A DNA stretch of 64,000 nt from contig NZ_CP036274.1 of assembly GCF_007747655.1 (NCBI RefSeq), positions 2,666,001 to 2,730,000 on the forward strand, written 5' to 3'. Shown piece by piece: positions 1 through 8,000 of the stretch. The stretch's first letter is position 1; every line of letters begins with the position of its first letter. The position numbers were made by a program, and so were the translations under genes. The DNA is from Anatilimnocola aggregata (lineage in GTDB: Bacteria > Planctomycetota > Planctomycetia > Pirellulales > Pirellulaceae). Below the pieces are notes generated by a model that was not told the origin of the DNA, made no database searches, and saw only the letters and a program-made list of their open reading frames with translations.

Positions 1-152
1 CCCCGCGACAAATACCGCACACACCCGCCGAGGCTCTCAATCCGCGCGAGTGCTTCTTCCGCGGTCTTGGCAGGTTGATAATTCGCTTTTTGCGCCGCTG
101 CGAGTCCGCAATCGAAAAGCAACAAAACGCCGATGAGCCGGAGAGACATCAT
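1..152 (-). CDS. N-terminus of a secreted protein, possibly leucine-rich-repeat type (partial)
   Basis: The gene runs off the left edge of the window; only about 50 residues are visible. The start ATG at 152-150 overlaps the stop of the upstream DUF1501 gene in an ATGA tetranucleotide (a second in-frame ATG follows directly), so the two are probably translationally coupled. The N-terminus MSLRLIGVLLLFDCGLAAAQ reads as a signal peptide with a cleavage site after AAA. It is followed by a segment with AEEALARIESLGG, which resembles the beginning of secreted planctomycete leucine-rich-repeat proteins, where residues of this type precede the repeats. That family assignment is a guess from a short stretch; the start, strand and export are better supported. 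Confidence 0.6.
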   Translation of the reverse strand, partial: MMSLRLIGVLLLFDCGLAAAQKANYQPAKTAEEALARIESLGGCVRYLSR

Positions 153-1414
153 CCGAGGATCTCCGTGATCGGTTTGGCGATCTTATCGACGAGCGGCATC
201 GGCCGCAGGCCCGGTGCGAGATACTCCTTCTTAATGTCGATGCCCAGCGCGAGGCAGAGCGTGGCCATGAAGTCTGCCGCTTTCACTGGCCGATCGACGA
301 TGCTGTTTCCTGGGTTTTTGCCGTCCTCGTTCGTTTTGCCGATGACTTGCCCGGTCTTCAGGCCGCCGCCAGCGAAGACGCTGCTCCAGGCCTGGCAGAA
401 GTGGCCGTTGCCGTCGCCGGGAGAGCGCCCGAATTCACCCATCCAGACGACCAGCGTGTCGTCCAGCATGCCGCGAACCTTGAGATCGCGGATCAGCGTC
501 GCCATGCCGGCGTCCATCCAAGGTGCTCGCGCGGCGATCGGCCGCGCTGCGCCGTCGTGATCGTCCCAGCCGCGATGAACGACCTCCACAAACGTGACGC
601 CCGCTTCAATCAACCGCCGAGCAAGCAGACAGGACTGGCCAAACTTATGCTGGCCATAGGCATCGCGCAGGTTGGCCGGTTCTTCCTCGAGGCGAAACGC
701 CTTCGCGCGGCGCGAGCGCATCAGTGTGACCGCGCGGTCATAGGCTGCCTGGCGGGTAATCACTGCAGGCTGCGGATAGCGCTCTAGAAAACGCCGTTCG
801 CCCGCGGCGAGCAAATTCAATCTCGTATCGAGGTCGTCTCCCTGCGGCACGAGATTTTCGAGCCCTTGTGCGGGATCGTAAACGCTGAGCGGCATGTGCT
901 CGGCACCGAGATACGCCGGCACGCTGCGATAAAGTCGACCACCGTCCGCGCGGTCATAACCTGCATCAATCGTCACGAACGGTGGCATATCGTGCCGCGG
1001 CAGCCCGACCTGCGACGACGCAATGCAGCCGATGGCCGGATGCTCGAAGGCCGTCGTCCGCTTGAAGCCGGTGTGCAGAAAATATTTCGCGTCGTAATGC
1101 CCGTTGATCTCGGTTGTCATCGACCGCACGAGGACGAGATCATCCATGCACTGCGCGAGTTGCGGCAGCTGTTCGACGATGTGAATGCCAGGCACCGCGG
1201 TCGGGGCAGGTTTGAAATCGCCGTTCACCTTGGGATCGAACGTATGCTGTTGGCTCGGGCCGCCATCCATCCAAAGCAGGATGCAGGACTTTCCCCGCGG
1301 TCGTTCGATGGCCGCGGAGGCGAGCGATTCAAACCACGGGACCGACACGCCGGAGAGGACGCCGGCCGCGGAGAGCTTCAGCCAGTCGCGGCGGGCGAGC
1401 GTTGGTCGTTCCAT
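149..1414 (-). CDS. DUF1501 family protein (sulfatase-fold, exported)
   Basis: About 421 residues. The ATG at 1414 is chosen because it places a twin-arginine-like motif (ARRDWLKLS) at the N-terminus, followed by a hydrophobic stretch; the open frame extends upstream of it but that extension shows no signal. The body has typical DUF1501 features: CILLWMDGGPSQQHTFDPK near the start, KFGQSCLLARRLIEAGVTFV in the middle, and a late VVWMGEFGRSP plus GNGHFCQAWSSVFAGGG block. DUF1501 proteins belong to the alkaline-phosphatase/sulfatase fold superfamily, are abundant in planctomycetes, and almost always sit next to a DUF1549/DUF1553 cytochrome, as here. Their substrate is not established. It lies 47 bp downstream of that cytochrome gene, and its stop overlaps the next start by four bases. 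Confidence 0.93.
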   Translation of the reverse strand: MERPTLARRDWLKLSAAGVLSGVSVPWFESLASAAIERPRGKSCILLWMDGGPSQQHTFDPKVNGDFKPAPTAVPGIHIVEQLPQLAQCMDDLVLVRSMTTEINGHYDAKYFLHTGFKRTTAFEHPAIGCIASSQVGLPRHDMPPFVTIDAGYDRADGGRLYRSVPAYLGAEHMPLSVYDPAQGLENLVPQGDDLDTRLNLLAAGERRFLERYPQPAVITRQAAYDRAVTLMRSRRAKAFRLEEEPANLRDAYGQHKFGQSCLLARRLIEAGVTFVEVVHRGWDDHDGAARPIAARAPWMDAGMATLIRDLKVRGMLDDTLVVWMGEFGRSPGDGNGHFCQAWSSVFAGGGLKTGQVIGKTNEDGKNPGNSIVDRPVKAADFMATLCLALGIDIKKEYLAPGLRPMPLVDKIAKPITEILG

Positions 1415-1461
1415 GATGTGCCTTTTTGCTAGGTGTGAATTGCGGTTAGGAACTGCAATGA

Positions 1462-3408
1462 TTAACGCACGAGCACAAACTCGGTGCGGTTCACAAGCAT
1501 CCACAAGATGCCGCGATAACCGGTGGCAGGATCTTTGGATTGCTGCACAAATCCCATCGCCTCCTGCGCTTCTTGCTCATCGGGCCCGCGCGAAAGCGTG
1601 CTGCGATAGAGCCACTCAATCGCCTGACCTGGCGTCATATCTGCCTCTGACTTGAGTAATCCGTCGAGTGTTTTGCTCCCCGCCAGCAAACGCCGATGGT
1701 TGATGAACGTAAGCATCTGCGACACGCCGTGCGTAAAGTCGGACGCGTCTTCTTTATTAGTGCCAAACTGGCGGTGGAACTCGCGATAGGCATCCGCCAC
1801 AACCGCCGCCATGCCGGTGGCACTCTCCTTGTTCGCCGTCCGCAGGTCGAACTCCTTGTCCTCACCGTAAGCTTGCTTGAGCGAATCGAGGAGCATGTCC
1901 GCCGTCATCACCCGCAACGGCATCCTGCCAAAGGCGAACGTAAGAGCTTGACGCTGCTGCTCATCGACGTTGGGTTCGAGAAAACTGCTCCGCTGATACG
2001 CCTGCGACAGGCAGATGCAGCGAACCAGGTGCTTCACGTCATAGTTCGACGCAGCGAACTCATTCGCCAAGAGTTGCAACAGGCCTGGGTGCGACGGCGG
2101 ATTCAATTCCCGCAGGTCGTCGATGGGATTCACTATGCCGCGAGCGAAGAAGTAGAACCATAGTCGGTTCGTGAATGCGCGGGAGAAGTACGAATTGTTC
2201 TTATCGACAAGCCAATCGACGAACAGCCCACGCGGATCGTCTTGCTTAATCGCGTCGAGCGGCTTGCTGCCCAAAAATGCCGCCGGAACAGTCGTTCCCT
2301 TCCGCTTGAAGGCCGATTCGGGAATTTCGATTGTTCCCGGCGATTTCGACGGTCCTTTGCCGATTTCGACCTTGTTGAAATCCGCCTGAGAACTGCCAAA
2401 GAACGCTGCGAGCGCCCAGTGTTCTTCTTGCGCCCAGGCCCGATACGGATCATCGTGGCACTGGGCGCACTGCAGTTGCACGCCCATAAAAAGTGAACCG
2501 ACTGCGCGGGCGGTGCCATCCGGCGTCGAACGTCCACCCTGTCCAACAAGGCCGTAGAAAATCACTTGCGGCTGATTCTTGATTTCTCCTTGAACGGTAA
2601 GAATCTCGCGTGCGATCTTGCCCCACGATTCGTTCGCTACGACCTTCTTACCGAGCCATGCTCCGAACTCATTCGCCTGCCGATAGGGCTGGGTGCCGGC
2701 ATTGTCATCGGAAGGTAACTCGGGGGGGCAAACCCAATCCCGCCAGGTTCGGCCGAACTGCTCCCCAAATCGCGGCGAGTCCAACAGCGCGTCGATTAAC
2801 TTCGCTCGCTTGTCAGGGGCTAGGTCATCGAGAAATGCCACCGCTTGCTCTGCCGTGGGAACGCGCCCCGCCAGGTCGAGATAGAGCCGTCGCATGAACT
2901 CTTGGTCGTCACTCCGCGCCGCGGCAGTCAGGTTCGCCGCCTCCAGAAACGAATCGAGATGCCGATCGATCGCGCCGGCAACTTCCTGCGGCTCATGCCG
3001 TTGATCGGCGGACAGCAGCGGATCGACTTTCCCGGTCCGCTCCGCCACGGTCGGCAGCCCCGCATTGATCCAGGCTTTGATAATTGCCTTTTCACGCTCG
3101 TTCAACTTTTCTCGGTCATCACCGTCCGGCATCTCATCGCTGGCGATCCGTTGCCACAGCACACTTTTCTCGGCCCGCCCCTTCTCGATCACTACACCAC
3201 TCTCACCGCCGGCCAGCATCGCCGGCAGCGTTCGCAAGTCGAGCTTGCCGAACTGCCGTAAGCCACCATGACAACCGAGGCAATGCTTTGTCAGGACCGG
3301 CAATACATCTCGCTCAAGCAGCGGCTCTGCGCCGTGCGCAATTAATCCGAGCGCTAGTATTTGCGCTATCGCAATCAGGGCAAGTCGAAGCTGCAATCGA
3401 CCAATCAT
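1462..3408 (-). CDS. PSCyt1/DUF1549/DUF1553 exported cytochrome-type protein
   Basis: About 648 residues. The ATG at 3408 is preferred over a GTG at 3414 because a GAGAGG ribosome-binding site lies five bases before it. A signal peptide (MIGRLQLRLALIAIAQILAL) is followed by the PSCyt1 haem motif CLGCH at residues 43-47 and its distal GVVIEKGRAEKSVLWQRI segment. The DUF1549 domain follows, with FLEAANLTAAARSDDQEFMR at its start and a second CxxCH (CAQCH) inside it. The C-terminal DUF1553 domain begins near RGLFVDWLVDKNNSYFSRAF and ends near the MLVNRTEFVLVR tail. Such proteins are periplasmic and presumed to bind c-type haem; their electron partners and substrates are unknown. It is the first gene of a tight minus-strand group with DUF1501. 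Confidence 0.94.
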   Translation of the reverse strand: MIGRLQLRLALIAIAQILALGLIAHGAEPLLERDVLPVLTKHCLGCHGGLRQFGKLDLRTLPAMLAGGESGVVIEKGRAEKSVLWQRIASDEMPDGDDREKLNEREKAIIKAWINAGLPTVAERTGKVDPLLSADQRHEPQEVAGAIDRHLDSFLEAANLTAAARSDDQEFMRRLYLDLAGRVPTAEQAVAFLDDLAPDKRAKLIDALLDSPRFGEQFGRTWRDWVCPPELPSDDNAGTQPYRQANEFGAWLGKKVVANESWGKIAREILTVQGEIKNQPQVIFYGLVGQGGRSTPDGTARAVGSLFMGVQLQCAQCHDDPYRAWAQEEHWALAAFFGSSQADFNKVEIGKGPSKSPGTIEIPESAFKRKGTTVPAAFLGSKPLDAIKQDDPRGLFVDWLVDKNNSYFSRAFTNRLWFYFFARGIVNPIDDLRELNPPSHPGLLQLLANEFAASNYDVKHLVRCICLSQAYQRSSFLEPNVDEQQRQALTFAFGRMPLRVMTADMLLDSLKQAYGEDKEFDLRTANKESATGMAAVVADAYREFHRQFGTNKEDASDFTHGVSQMLTFINHRRLLAGSKTLDGLLKSEADMTPGQAIEWLYRSTLSRGPDEQEAQEAMGFVQQSKDPATGYRGILWMLVNRTEFVLVR

Positions 3409-3718
3409 AAGCACCTCTCAACCGATTCGAGGTGACAACCGGCGGACACAAGCACAGCCGAGTTGGGTGGGAATCAATCGGTGGGGGACAAACAGCAGTG
3501 CAATATAAGCCGCGGTTGATGCAGTCGCAATCGAAAGCGTGCGTACGTAATAGAGCAGGAAATGAAGGCACGGCATTCCGCGATAAGCATCCCGAGTTTT
3601 TGTACCTTTCCGGTATGCAAATTGACCTAGGTCCCACTAGGATCAACCCTGTGGTGAGTGAGATTTTCCGTGTGAGACGACCACGCCTACGCCGTTCCTG
3701 GTTTTTGGAATCACCTAC
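3409..3718. other. Intergenic region between divergent genes
   Basis: This roughly 310-bp stretch separates the minus-strand DUF1549/1553 gene from the plus-strand LamG gene, so it should hold promoters for both. The plus-strand frame of the LamG gene is open from 3662, just after a TGA, without any ATG, GTG or TTG before 3719. I see no RNA gene or strong repeat here, and I cannot assign a promoter with confidence. Confidence 0.5.
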
Positions 3719-4540
3719 ATGCTCACGGCTCAAGTTGGAAATTCGCCCGCATCGGGCGACGATCTGCGAAGTGCAGTAATCTTCTTTGCCTCTTTCGATG
3801 AAACGGTGAAGGCTGACATCGCGGGCGGACAGGCGACTCTAAATACCCGCTCCAATCACCCGACCGAGCCTGGTCGATTCGTCTTTGATTCGGGTTTTAA
3901 CGAGCAAGTGTTCCGCATCTCCAAAGACAAAGGAATTAGTGGCGGAGCACTGGAAGTGGTCGACGTACTGCCCAACAACGGGCGAATCTATTTTCCCGCT
4001 CAAGGAAATCTGCCGTTTGATCCAAAAGGATGGAATGGCGCGCTCTCGGTCTGGTGCAAGACAGATCCCAACCAACTGCTGAAGACCACGTTTTGCGATC
4101 CTATCCAAATCACTGAAAAAGGAGCCAACAACGGCGGCCTGTGGTTCGACTTCAACAATGCGAAACCTCGCGACATGCGTCACGGTGCGTTCCCGGCGGT
4201 ACCCACCAAGGAAAAGCCAATCGCGGAAGACGATCCTAAAGCCCCGATCGTTCTGGTACCCAAGATCGACTGGAAAGCGGACGCTTGGCACCACGTTGTG
4301 TTGACCTGGTCTGGCTTCGACACCGGCAAGAGCGATGCAGTTTCCCAAATTTACATCGACAGCAAGCTGATTGGCGCGATTCGCGACTGCCCAATTGCCA
4401 TGCAATGGGACCTGGAGAAGACCGGCATCTACGTGGCCGTCAACTACATTGGGCTGCTCGACGAGCTCGCAATCTTCCGTCGCGCACTTTCTGCAAATGA
4501 AGTCTTGCGGTTGTACCGCGAACCGGCGTTTCTGAAATGA
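3719..4540 (+). CDS. LamG / concanavalin A-like lectin domain protein
   Basis: About 273 residues. One LamG-like (laminin G / pentraxin, jelly-roll) domain fills most of the protein: AVIFFASFDETVKADIAGG at the start, the sugar-binding-type strand GWNGALSVWCKTDP, the diagnostic WHHVVLTWSGFDTGKSD, and YIGLLDELAIFRRALSANE near the end. These domains are typical of secreted planctomycete carbohydrate-binding proteins. The start is uncertain: ATG 3719 is the only standard start in the frame, yet the residues just before it (TPFLVFGITYM) are hydrophobic, as if part of a signal peptide were cut off by a frameshift or a missing start. It stands alone, divergent from the cytochrome operon. The ligand cannot be told from sequence. 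Confidence 0.8.
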   Translation: MLTAQVGNSPASGDDLRSAVIFFASFDETVKADIAGGQATLNTRSNHPTEPGRFVFDSGFNEQVFRISKDKGISGGALEVVDVLPNNGRIYFPAQGNLPFDPKGWNGALSVWCKTDPNQLLKTTFCDPIQITEKGANNGGLWFDFNNAKPRDMRHGAFPAVPTKEKPIAEDDPKAPIVLVPKIDWKADAWHHVVLTWSGFDTGKSDAVSQIYIDSKLIGAIRDCPIAMQWDLEKTGIYVAVNYIGLLDELAIFRRALSANEVLRLYREPAFLK

Positions 4541-4693
4541 CAGGCAGATTTTGTGTTCGCTGTGACTGGAAGGGAACCCGGTTAAAGAAAACGACCGCGC
4601 GCTACGCCACGAGCGCAACGACCCTAGTTCACACCATCCGTCGGGAGACGTGCGTGTGCGGGTAGGTGCCGCTTGTACGATATCTTGCGTAGG

Positions 4694-4987
4694 CTAGTCG
4701 CTCCCTGACGCTCCATTCTTACCGACCGAAATCCGGCGTCTGATCTGGTTCACGTTGCCTTGGCGGTCTTTTACTGAAACGGTCAGTGTGCCACGCTCCA
4801 GCGTCGTGATCGGCGTCTTGAGGGTCAACTGCCACACGCCTTCGGCGCTGGGCACGAACCGCACAGCCAGCTTGTCGCCGGCCGCGATGCCGTCCAAGAT
4901 TCGCCGCCTACCGATCTCCAACTCGCGGCCGCGCGGCTTTGGCGCTGGCAGCGACCGCTCAATCACCTGCCATTCCGCATCAGTCAA
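4694..4987 (-). pseudogene. Chimeric remnant: IS5-type transposase start joined to HzsA-like C-terminus
   Basis: A 97-codon frame that opens at a TTG (4987) and is preceded by a stop 12 bases upstream. The first part, TDAEWQVIERSLPAPKPRGR, is the standard beginning of IS5-family transposases. After roughly residue 25 the frame changes character: DGIAAGDKLAVRF, then GVWQLTL and VSVKDRQGNVNQIRRRI. This matches the C-terminus of the HzsA-related protein encoded at 53976-57029, which has AGIAANENLAASF, GVWELPL and IEIKDKQGNTSRLER. Two unrelated gene ends have therefore been joined in frame, near 4910. It is most likely a decay product of an IS insertion or deletion. No ribosome-binding site is obvious, and I doubt it is functional. 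Confidence 0.7.
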
Positions 4988-5297
4988 TTCACTCGGTTAG
5001 ACGGCGTCCATGCCTTGCGCTCCTCGATAAAACTGATCAAGATCAAACCGTACCATTCCTCTCCAACAACTGAACTGGTCACAGAAAAACCGCTCGCGTT
5101 ATGCTACGAAAAAAACATTTTCAGACAGCCTTCCAGGGATTTCCTGCAAACGGAGTCCTTCAATCTCCGCTTCTGCGATCCGAAGTTGGCGAATCCGATC
5201 ACTGAGGGTGTGTTTGTGCAAAGGTGCATTGCACAGTGAGCGACCGGATGACAGTTTGACATCGGAAGATCAAGAAGCGAGTCGAGCGAGTTTTTGC
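4988..5297. other. Intergenic region without recognised gene
   Basis: About 310 bp between the chimeric remnant and the hairpin after the CsrA-receiver gene. Short open frames occur on both strands, but none has a convincing domain, ribosome-binding site or sensible amino acid pattern. It may hold the rest of the decayed transposase locus. Confidence 0.45.
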
Positions 5298-5337
5298 CAG
5301 ACAAATACGGAACTGTTTCGAGTTCCGTATTTGTCTG
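5298..5337 (-). terminator. Perfect 17-bp hairpin downstream of the CsrA-receiver gene
   Basis: A perfect inverted repeat with arms CAGACAAATACGGAACT (5298-5314) and its complement (5321-5337) around a 6-base loop. It begins 10 bp after the stop codon of the minus-strand CsrA-receiver gene. On that strand it is followed by GCAAAAACTC rather than a run of T, so it is not a textbook rho-independent terminator; it may serve transcript end formation or 3' stabilisation. Confidence 0.6.
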
Positions 5338-5347
5338 AAGCGAATAC

Positions 5348-6142
5348 TTAGCCAATGGGTGTGGCTACCGCGGGTGCCGACACGAGTTCTTGTGCCAACC
5401 GCCGCGCGTTGATTGGTTTGGTGTACCACCGATCCACGCCACCAGGTCCGAGGGAAACGCCTGCCTCGTACCGTTCCATCCCGCTGACGGCGTACACACG
5501 CAGGCCATCGAATTCCGATTGCTCACGCAGCATTCGAATCGTCGCCGGTCCGTCCAGTTCCGGCATGTTCATATCCATCAGGACAAAGTCAGGTTTGCCG
5601 TTCTTACGGAGATGATCAAGGGCCTGTCGGCCATTTGCGACCACCGCCGCGTCACAGCCATAGCTGCCCAACAGCTCTGCCAGCAACTGACCTTCGTTGG
5701 CGTTGTCCTCGACGATCAGCACGTGCGGTGTCTGCTTCATGGCGCTTGCGGCCGGACTTTCGCAGTTGGCCAATTCATCATTGATGGTTTGAAAGGCGCG
5801 CAACGTATGCTGAATCAGGGATTCGACTTCATCCCACCTCCCTGCATCAATGCGCCTTTGCAGAACTTGGAGACCCAGGCAGGCGACATTTAGTCGGTCG
5901 CGAACATCGTGTCGAAATCGCTTCAGGGCTTCTTCAGCAGGCCCATTGACGAGACGCTTCGTATTCTCCGCTGTTTTTGCGATCTCGGCCGACTGGAGCA
6001 ATTCGCCGCGCAGAACAGGCACTTCCGGCGGAGCGACGACGCCGAGGCGAATTACCTTGCCGCCCGTCCGGATGACTTGGACTTCAATTCCCAAGTTTGG
6101 AAAACAAACCTTCTCGTCTTGCCGACGTGACAACACCAACAT
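5348..6142 (-). CDS. csrA: CsrA domain fused to a response-regulator receiver
   Basis: About 264 residues. ATG 6142 is chosen because it gives the canonical CsrA start MLVLSRR and has AAGGA nine bases upstream; an ATG at 6151 would abut that site. Residues 1-50 are a complete CsrA/RsmA domain with the RNA-contact positions L4, R6 and R45 (VPVLRGEL) and the RLGVVAPP core. Residues about 65-128 form a helical linker with RFRHDVRDRLN, in which His78 sits in a context like the DHp helix of histidine kinases. Residues 138-255 are a receiver domain: acidic pair E145/D146, phospho-acceptor D190 (VLMDMNMPELDG), S220 and K242 (YTKPI). CsrA binds GGA motifs in mRNA leaders; here phosphorylation could control that binding, which is inference. 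It follows kaiC on the same strand after 385 bp. Confidence 0.9.
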   Translation of the reverse strand: MLVLSRRQDEKVCFPNLGIEVQVIRTGGKVIRLGVVAPPEVPVLRGELLQSAEIAKTAENTKRLVNGPAEEALKRFRHDVRDRLNVACLGLQVLQRRIDAGRWDEVESLIQHTLRAFQTINDELANCESPAASAMKQTPHVLIVEDNANEGQLLAELLGSYGCDAAVVANGRQALDHLRKNGKPDFVLMDMNMPELDGPATIRMLREQSEFDGLRVYAVSGMERYEAGVSLGPGGVDRWYTKPINARRLAQELVSAPAVATPIG

Positions 6143-6164
6143 GGCAACCATTCCTTAATTGGTT

Positions 6165-6407
6165 TCACAGACCCGAGAGATGCCTTGAATGTGCCGCCAA
6201 GCCAGTGGTGGATTCACCATTGGCAACGGCTTGTAACACCGAGATGCGATTCGCGGTGAGCAATTTGGCCAAGACACCACGTTCAAGCTGCCTGCCACTA
6301 TGGAAGGCACTGCTCGAACTGGAAAGAGGTAGAAAACCGGACCGTCCTTGGTTGCCATCTAAATTGATGGTGGGGAATCCTTCCCAGGCGACTACTCGAT
6401 CCGTCAT
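6165..6407 (-). CDS. Small hypothetical protein, weakly LuxR-HTH-like
   Basis: A possible 80-residue gene between kaiC and the CsrA-receiver gene, on the same strand, ending 22 bp before the CsrA start. ATG 6407 (MTDRVVAWEGF) is one choice; a TTG at 6431 adds eight residues. No clear ribosome-binding site is seen. The C-terminal LLTANRISVLQAVANGESTT is reminiscent of the first helix-turn of LuxR-type HTH domains (LTxREREVLxLxAxGxS), but the frame stops before the recognition helix, so it would be truncated or the likeness is chance. It is included because the stretch would otherwise be an unusually long leader. Confidence 0.3.
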   Translation of the reverse strand: MTDRVVAWEGFPTINLDGNQGRSGFLPLSSSSSAFHSGRQLERGVLAKLLTANRISVLQAVANGESTTGLAAHSRHLSGL

Positions 6408-6527
6408 GACAAATATTGTTTCAAGTCGCAATAAATTACAATAGAAGTTTCTTTGTTTTTGTGATATATGAATGAAAATTTCATCATGCTGTCCGAATTA
6501 ACTGCAAAGGACAGCGTGATCCGGTCG
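6408..6527 (-). promoter_or_regulatory. AT-rich segment after kaiC, candidate promoter for the CsrA-receiver gene
   Basis: Within a GC-rich window this stretch is conspicuously AT-rich, with several A/T runs between about 6410 and 6485 and a 13-bp palindrome ATGAAAATTTCAT at 6472-6484. It lies just downstream of the kaiC stop and upstream of the CsrA-receiver gene, so it may combine the end of the kinase-kaiB-kaiC transcript with a promoter for the next gene. No single -35/-10 pair stands out. Confidence 0.35.
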
Positions 6528-8000
6528 TCACGACACCGAGGCGATTCCGAGCAGCGCCGTCGGCACATGCACGAAAGGCTCGCCGATCTCCAGCCCCTCA
6601 TCGTTGATGCTGAACTCGTGGAATTGTTTGTCGTGTTGCGAGCCGCGCATCTTGATGATGATCACGCCCCGGCTCAGCGCGCCATTACGCTCGACGTATC
6701 GAAGCAGGACGATGGCATCGGTGATGGTGGAGATGTGGGCGTCGGTGATCGAAATACCACCGGACAAACTGGGCGATGAACTGGTAAACAAACTGCAAAC
6801 TTGTTGTTGCTTCACGAAGCCGGTGAGGCCGATCACAAACTCGCGGAAGTGGCGGACACTGCCGATCCGTTCCAAGGCGGAGATGCTGTCCAGAACGAGG
6901 CGCGAGGGGCGGAATTGTTCAATCTCGCGCTGAATGGCGTAAACGTGCCCCTCAAATCCTTGTGCTTCGGGATACTGGCAAACCATCTTGAGAAGGCCCG
7001 CCCGTTCCCATTCTGCGAAATCGCTGCCCCAGGCAGCGGCATTGCGCATTAATTGCGGTCGTGATTCCTCGTAGCCGAGGTAGAGCACGCGCTCGCCGCG
7101 GCGACACGCTTCGGACGCAAACGTGGTAGCCATCAATGTCTTGCCGCAGCCGGTTGGACCGCTAAACAAAATTACTGAATCCTGGAATAGACCTCCTCCG
7201 GCCATCTCGTCGAACTTAGCGTTGCCGAAGCTAATGCGATCTGCCGTCGAAGCCTGGGTGAGTTCCAATTGTGCCGCCGAAAGGGGCAAAATGCAGAAGC
7301 CTTTAGATTCGATTGAAAAAGGGAACTCGTCCTTATAATGCCGATCGCCACGCAGCTTATAAATCTGAATCGTCCGCCGAACTTTTTCGTCCGAGAGTTG
7401 ATGCCGCAAAATGATCACGCAGTCTGACACGAACTCCTCGATTCCATGCCGCGTGACTGAGCCGTATTCTTCCATCCGTTCGGCAGTCATGACCGAGGTT
7501 ACACCTAACTCCTGCAAATGATCGGTCAGGCGCAGGATCTCGCGACGCAGGATGCCGGGGTTTTCGAACTGATAGAAGAGCGCTCCCAGCGAATCAAGCA
7601 CCACTAGCTTCGCGTCGATCTCCTTCACCGCGTCGGTGATCTGGCTAATGATGCCCGAGAGATCATAGCCGCCTGCCTCGACGACCGATCGGTCGAGCGA
7701 CGCATCGAGAATAATGAGTTTTTTGTCGCGGACTAACACCGGTAGATCCCAGCCGAGACGCTGAACATTTCTGGCAATGTCCGCCGGCTTCTCCTCGAAA
7801 GTAACAAAGACCGCTTGCCTTCCGTAGACGGTTATTGCGCGATATAGCAGTTCGGTGGCAAACAGCGTCTTCCCAGAACCGGATGTGCCGACCAGCAGGG
7901 TGTTGCGCCCCTCCACGAGTCCGCCCATGCTGACATGTTCAAAACCGCGAATCCCTGTCTCCAGTCGGCAAATTGGCTCGACTTCCAGAATTTCGTTCAT
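6528..8000 (-). CDS. kaiC: KaiC family double-ATPase (circadian clock-type protein)
   Basis: 490 residues, close to cyanobacterial KaiC (about 519). Two RecA-like KaiC domains are present: CI with Walker A GTSGSGKT (38-45) and catalytic pair E69/E70 (VTFEEKP); CII with Walker A GPTGCGKT (281-288) and E311/E312. The CII autophosphorylation site is kept: ISITDAHISTITDAIVLL contains S424/T425, aligned with S431/T432 of Synechococcus KaiC, followed by the conserved KMRGSQHDK. The cyanobacterial C-terminal tail that binds KaiA is short and different, and no kaiA is nearby. KaiC acts as a hexamer with ATPase, kinase and phosphatase activities. The start overlaps the kaiB stop by four bases, and a hybrid kinase lies upstream, suggesting a KaiC-to-kinase output path. 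Whether it keeps time or senses stress or energy state is unknown. Confidence 0.95.
   Translation of the reverse strand: MNEILEVEPICRLETGIRGFEHVSMGGLVEGRNTLLVGTSGSGKTLFATELLYRAITVYGRQAVFVTFEEKPADIARNVQRLGWDLPVLVRDKKLIILDASLDRSVVEAGGYDLSGIISQITDAVKEIDAKLVVLDSLGALFYQFENPGILRREILRLTDHLQELGVTSVMTAERMEEYGSVTRHGIEEFVSDCVIILRHQLSDEKVRRTIQIYKLRGDRHYKDEFPFSIESKGFCILPLSAAQLELTQASTADRISFGNAKFDEMAGGGLFQDSVILFSGPTGCGKTLMATTFASEACRRGERVLYLGYEESRPQLMRNAAAWGSDFAEWERAGLLKMVCQYPEAQGFEGHVYAIQREIEQFRPSRLVLDSISALERIGSVRHFREFVIGLTGFVKQQQVCSLFTSSSPSLSGGISITDAHISTITDAIVLLRYVERNGALSRGVIIIKMRGSQHDKQFHEFSINDEGLEIGEPFVHVPTALLGIASVS

Noticed and set aside
3314..3733. A minus-strand gene upstream of the DUF1549/1553 gene
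   Set aside because: It overlaps the signal-peptide end of a well-supported gene, and its composition is not protein-like.
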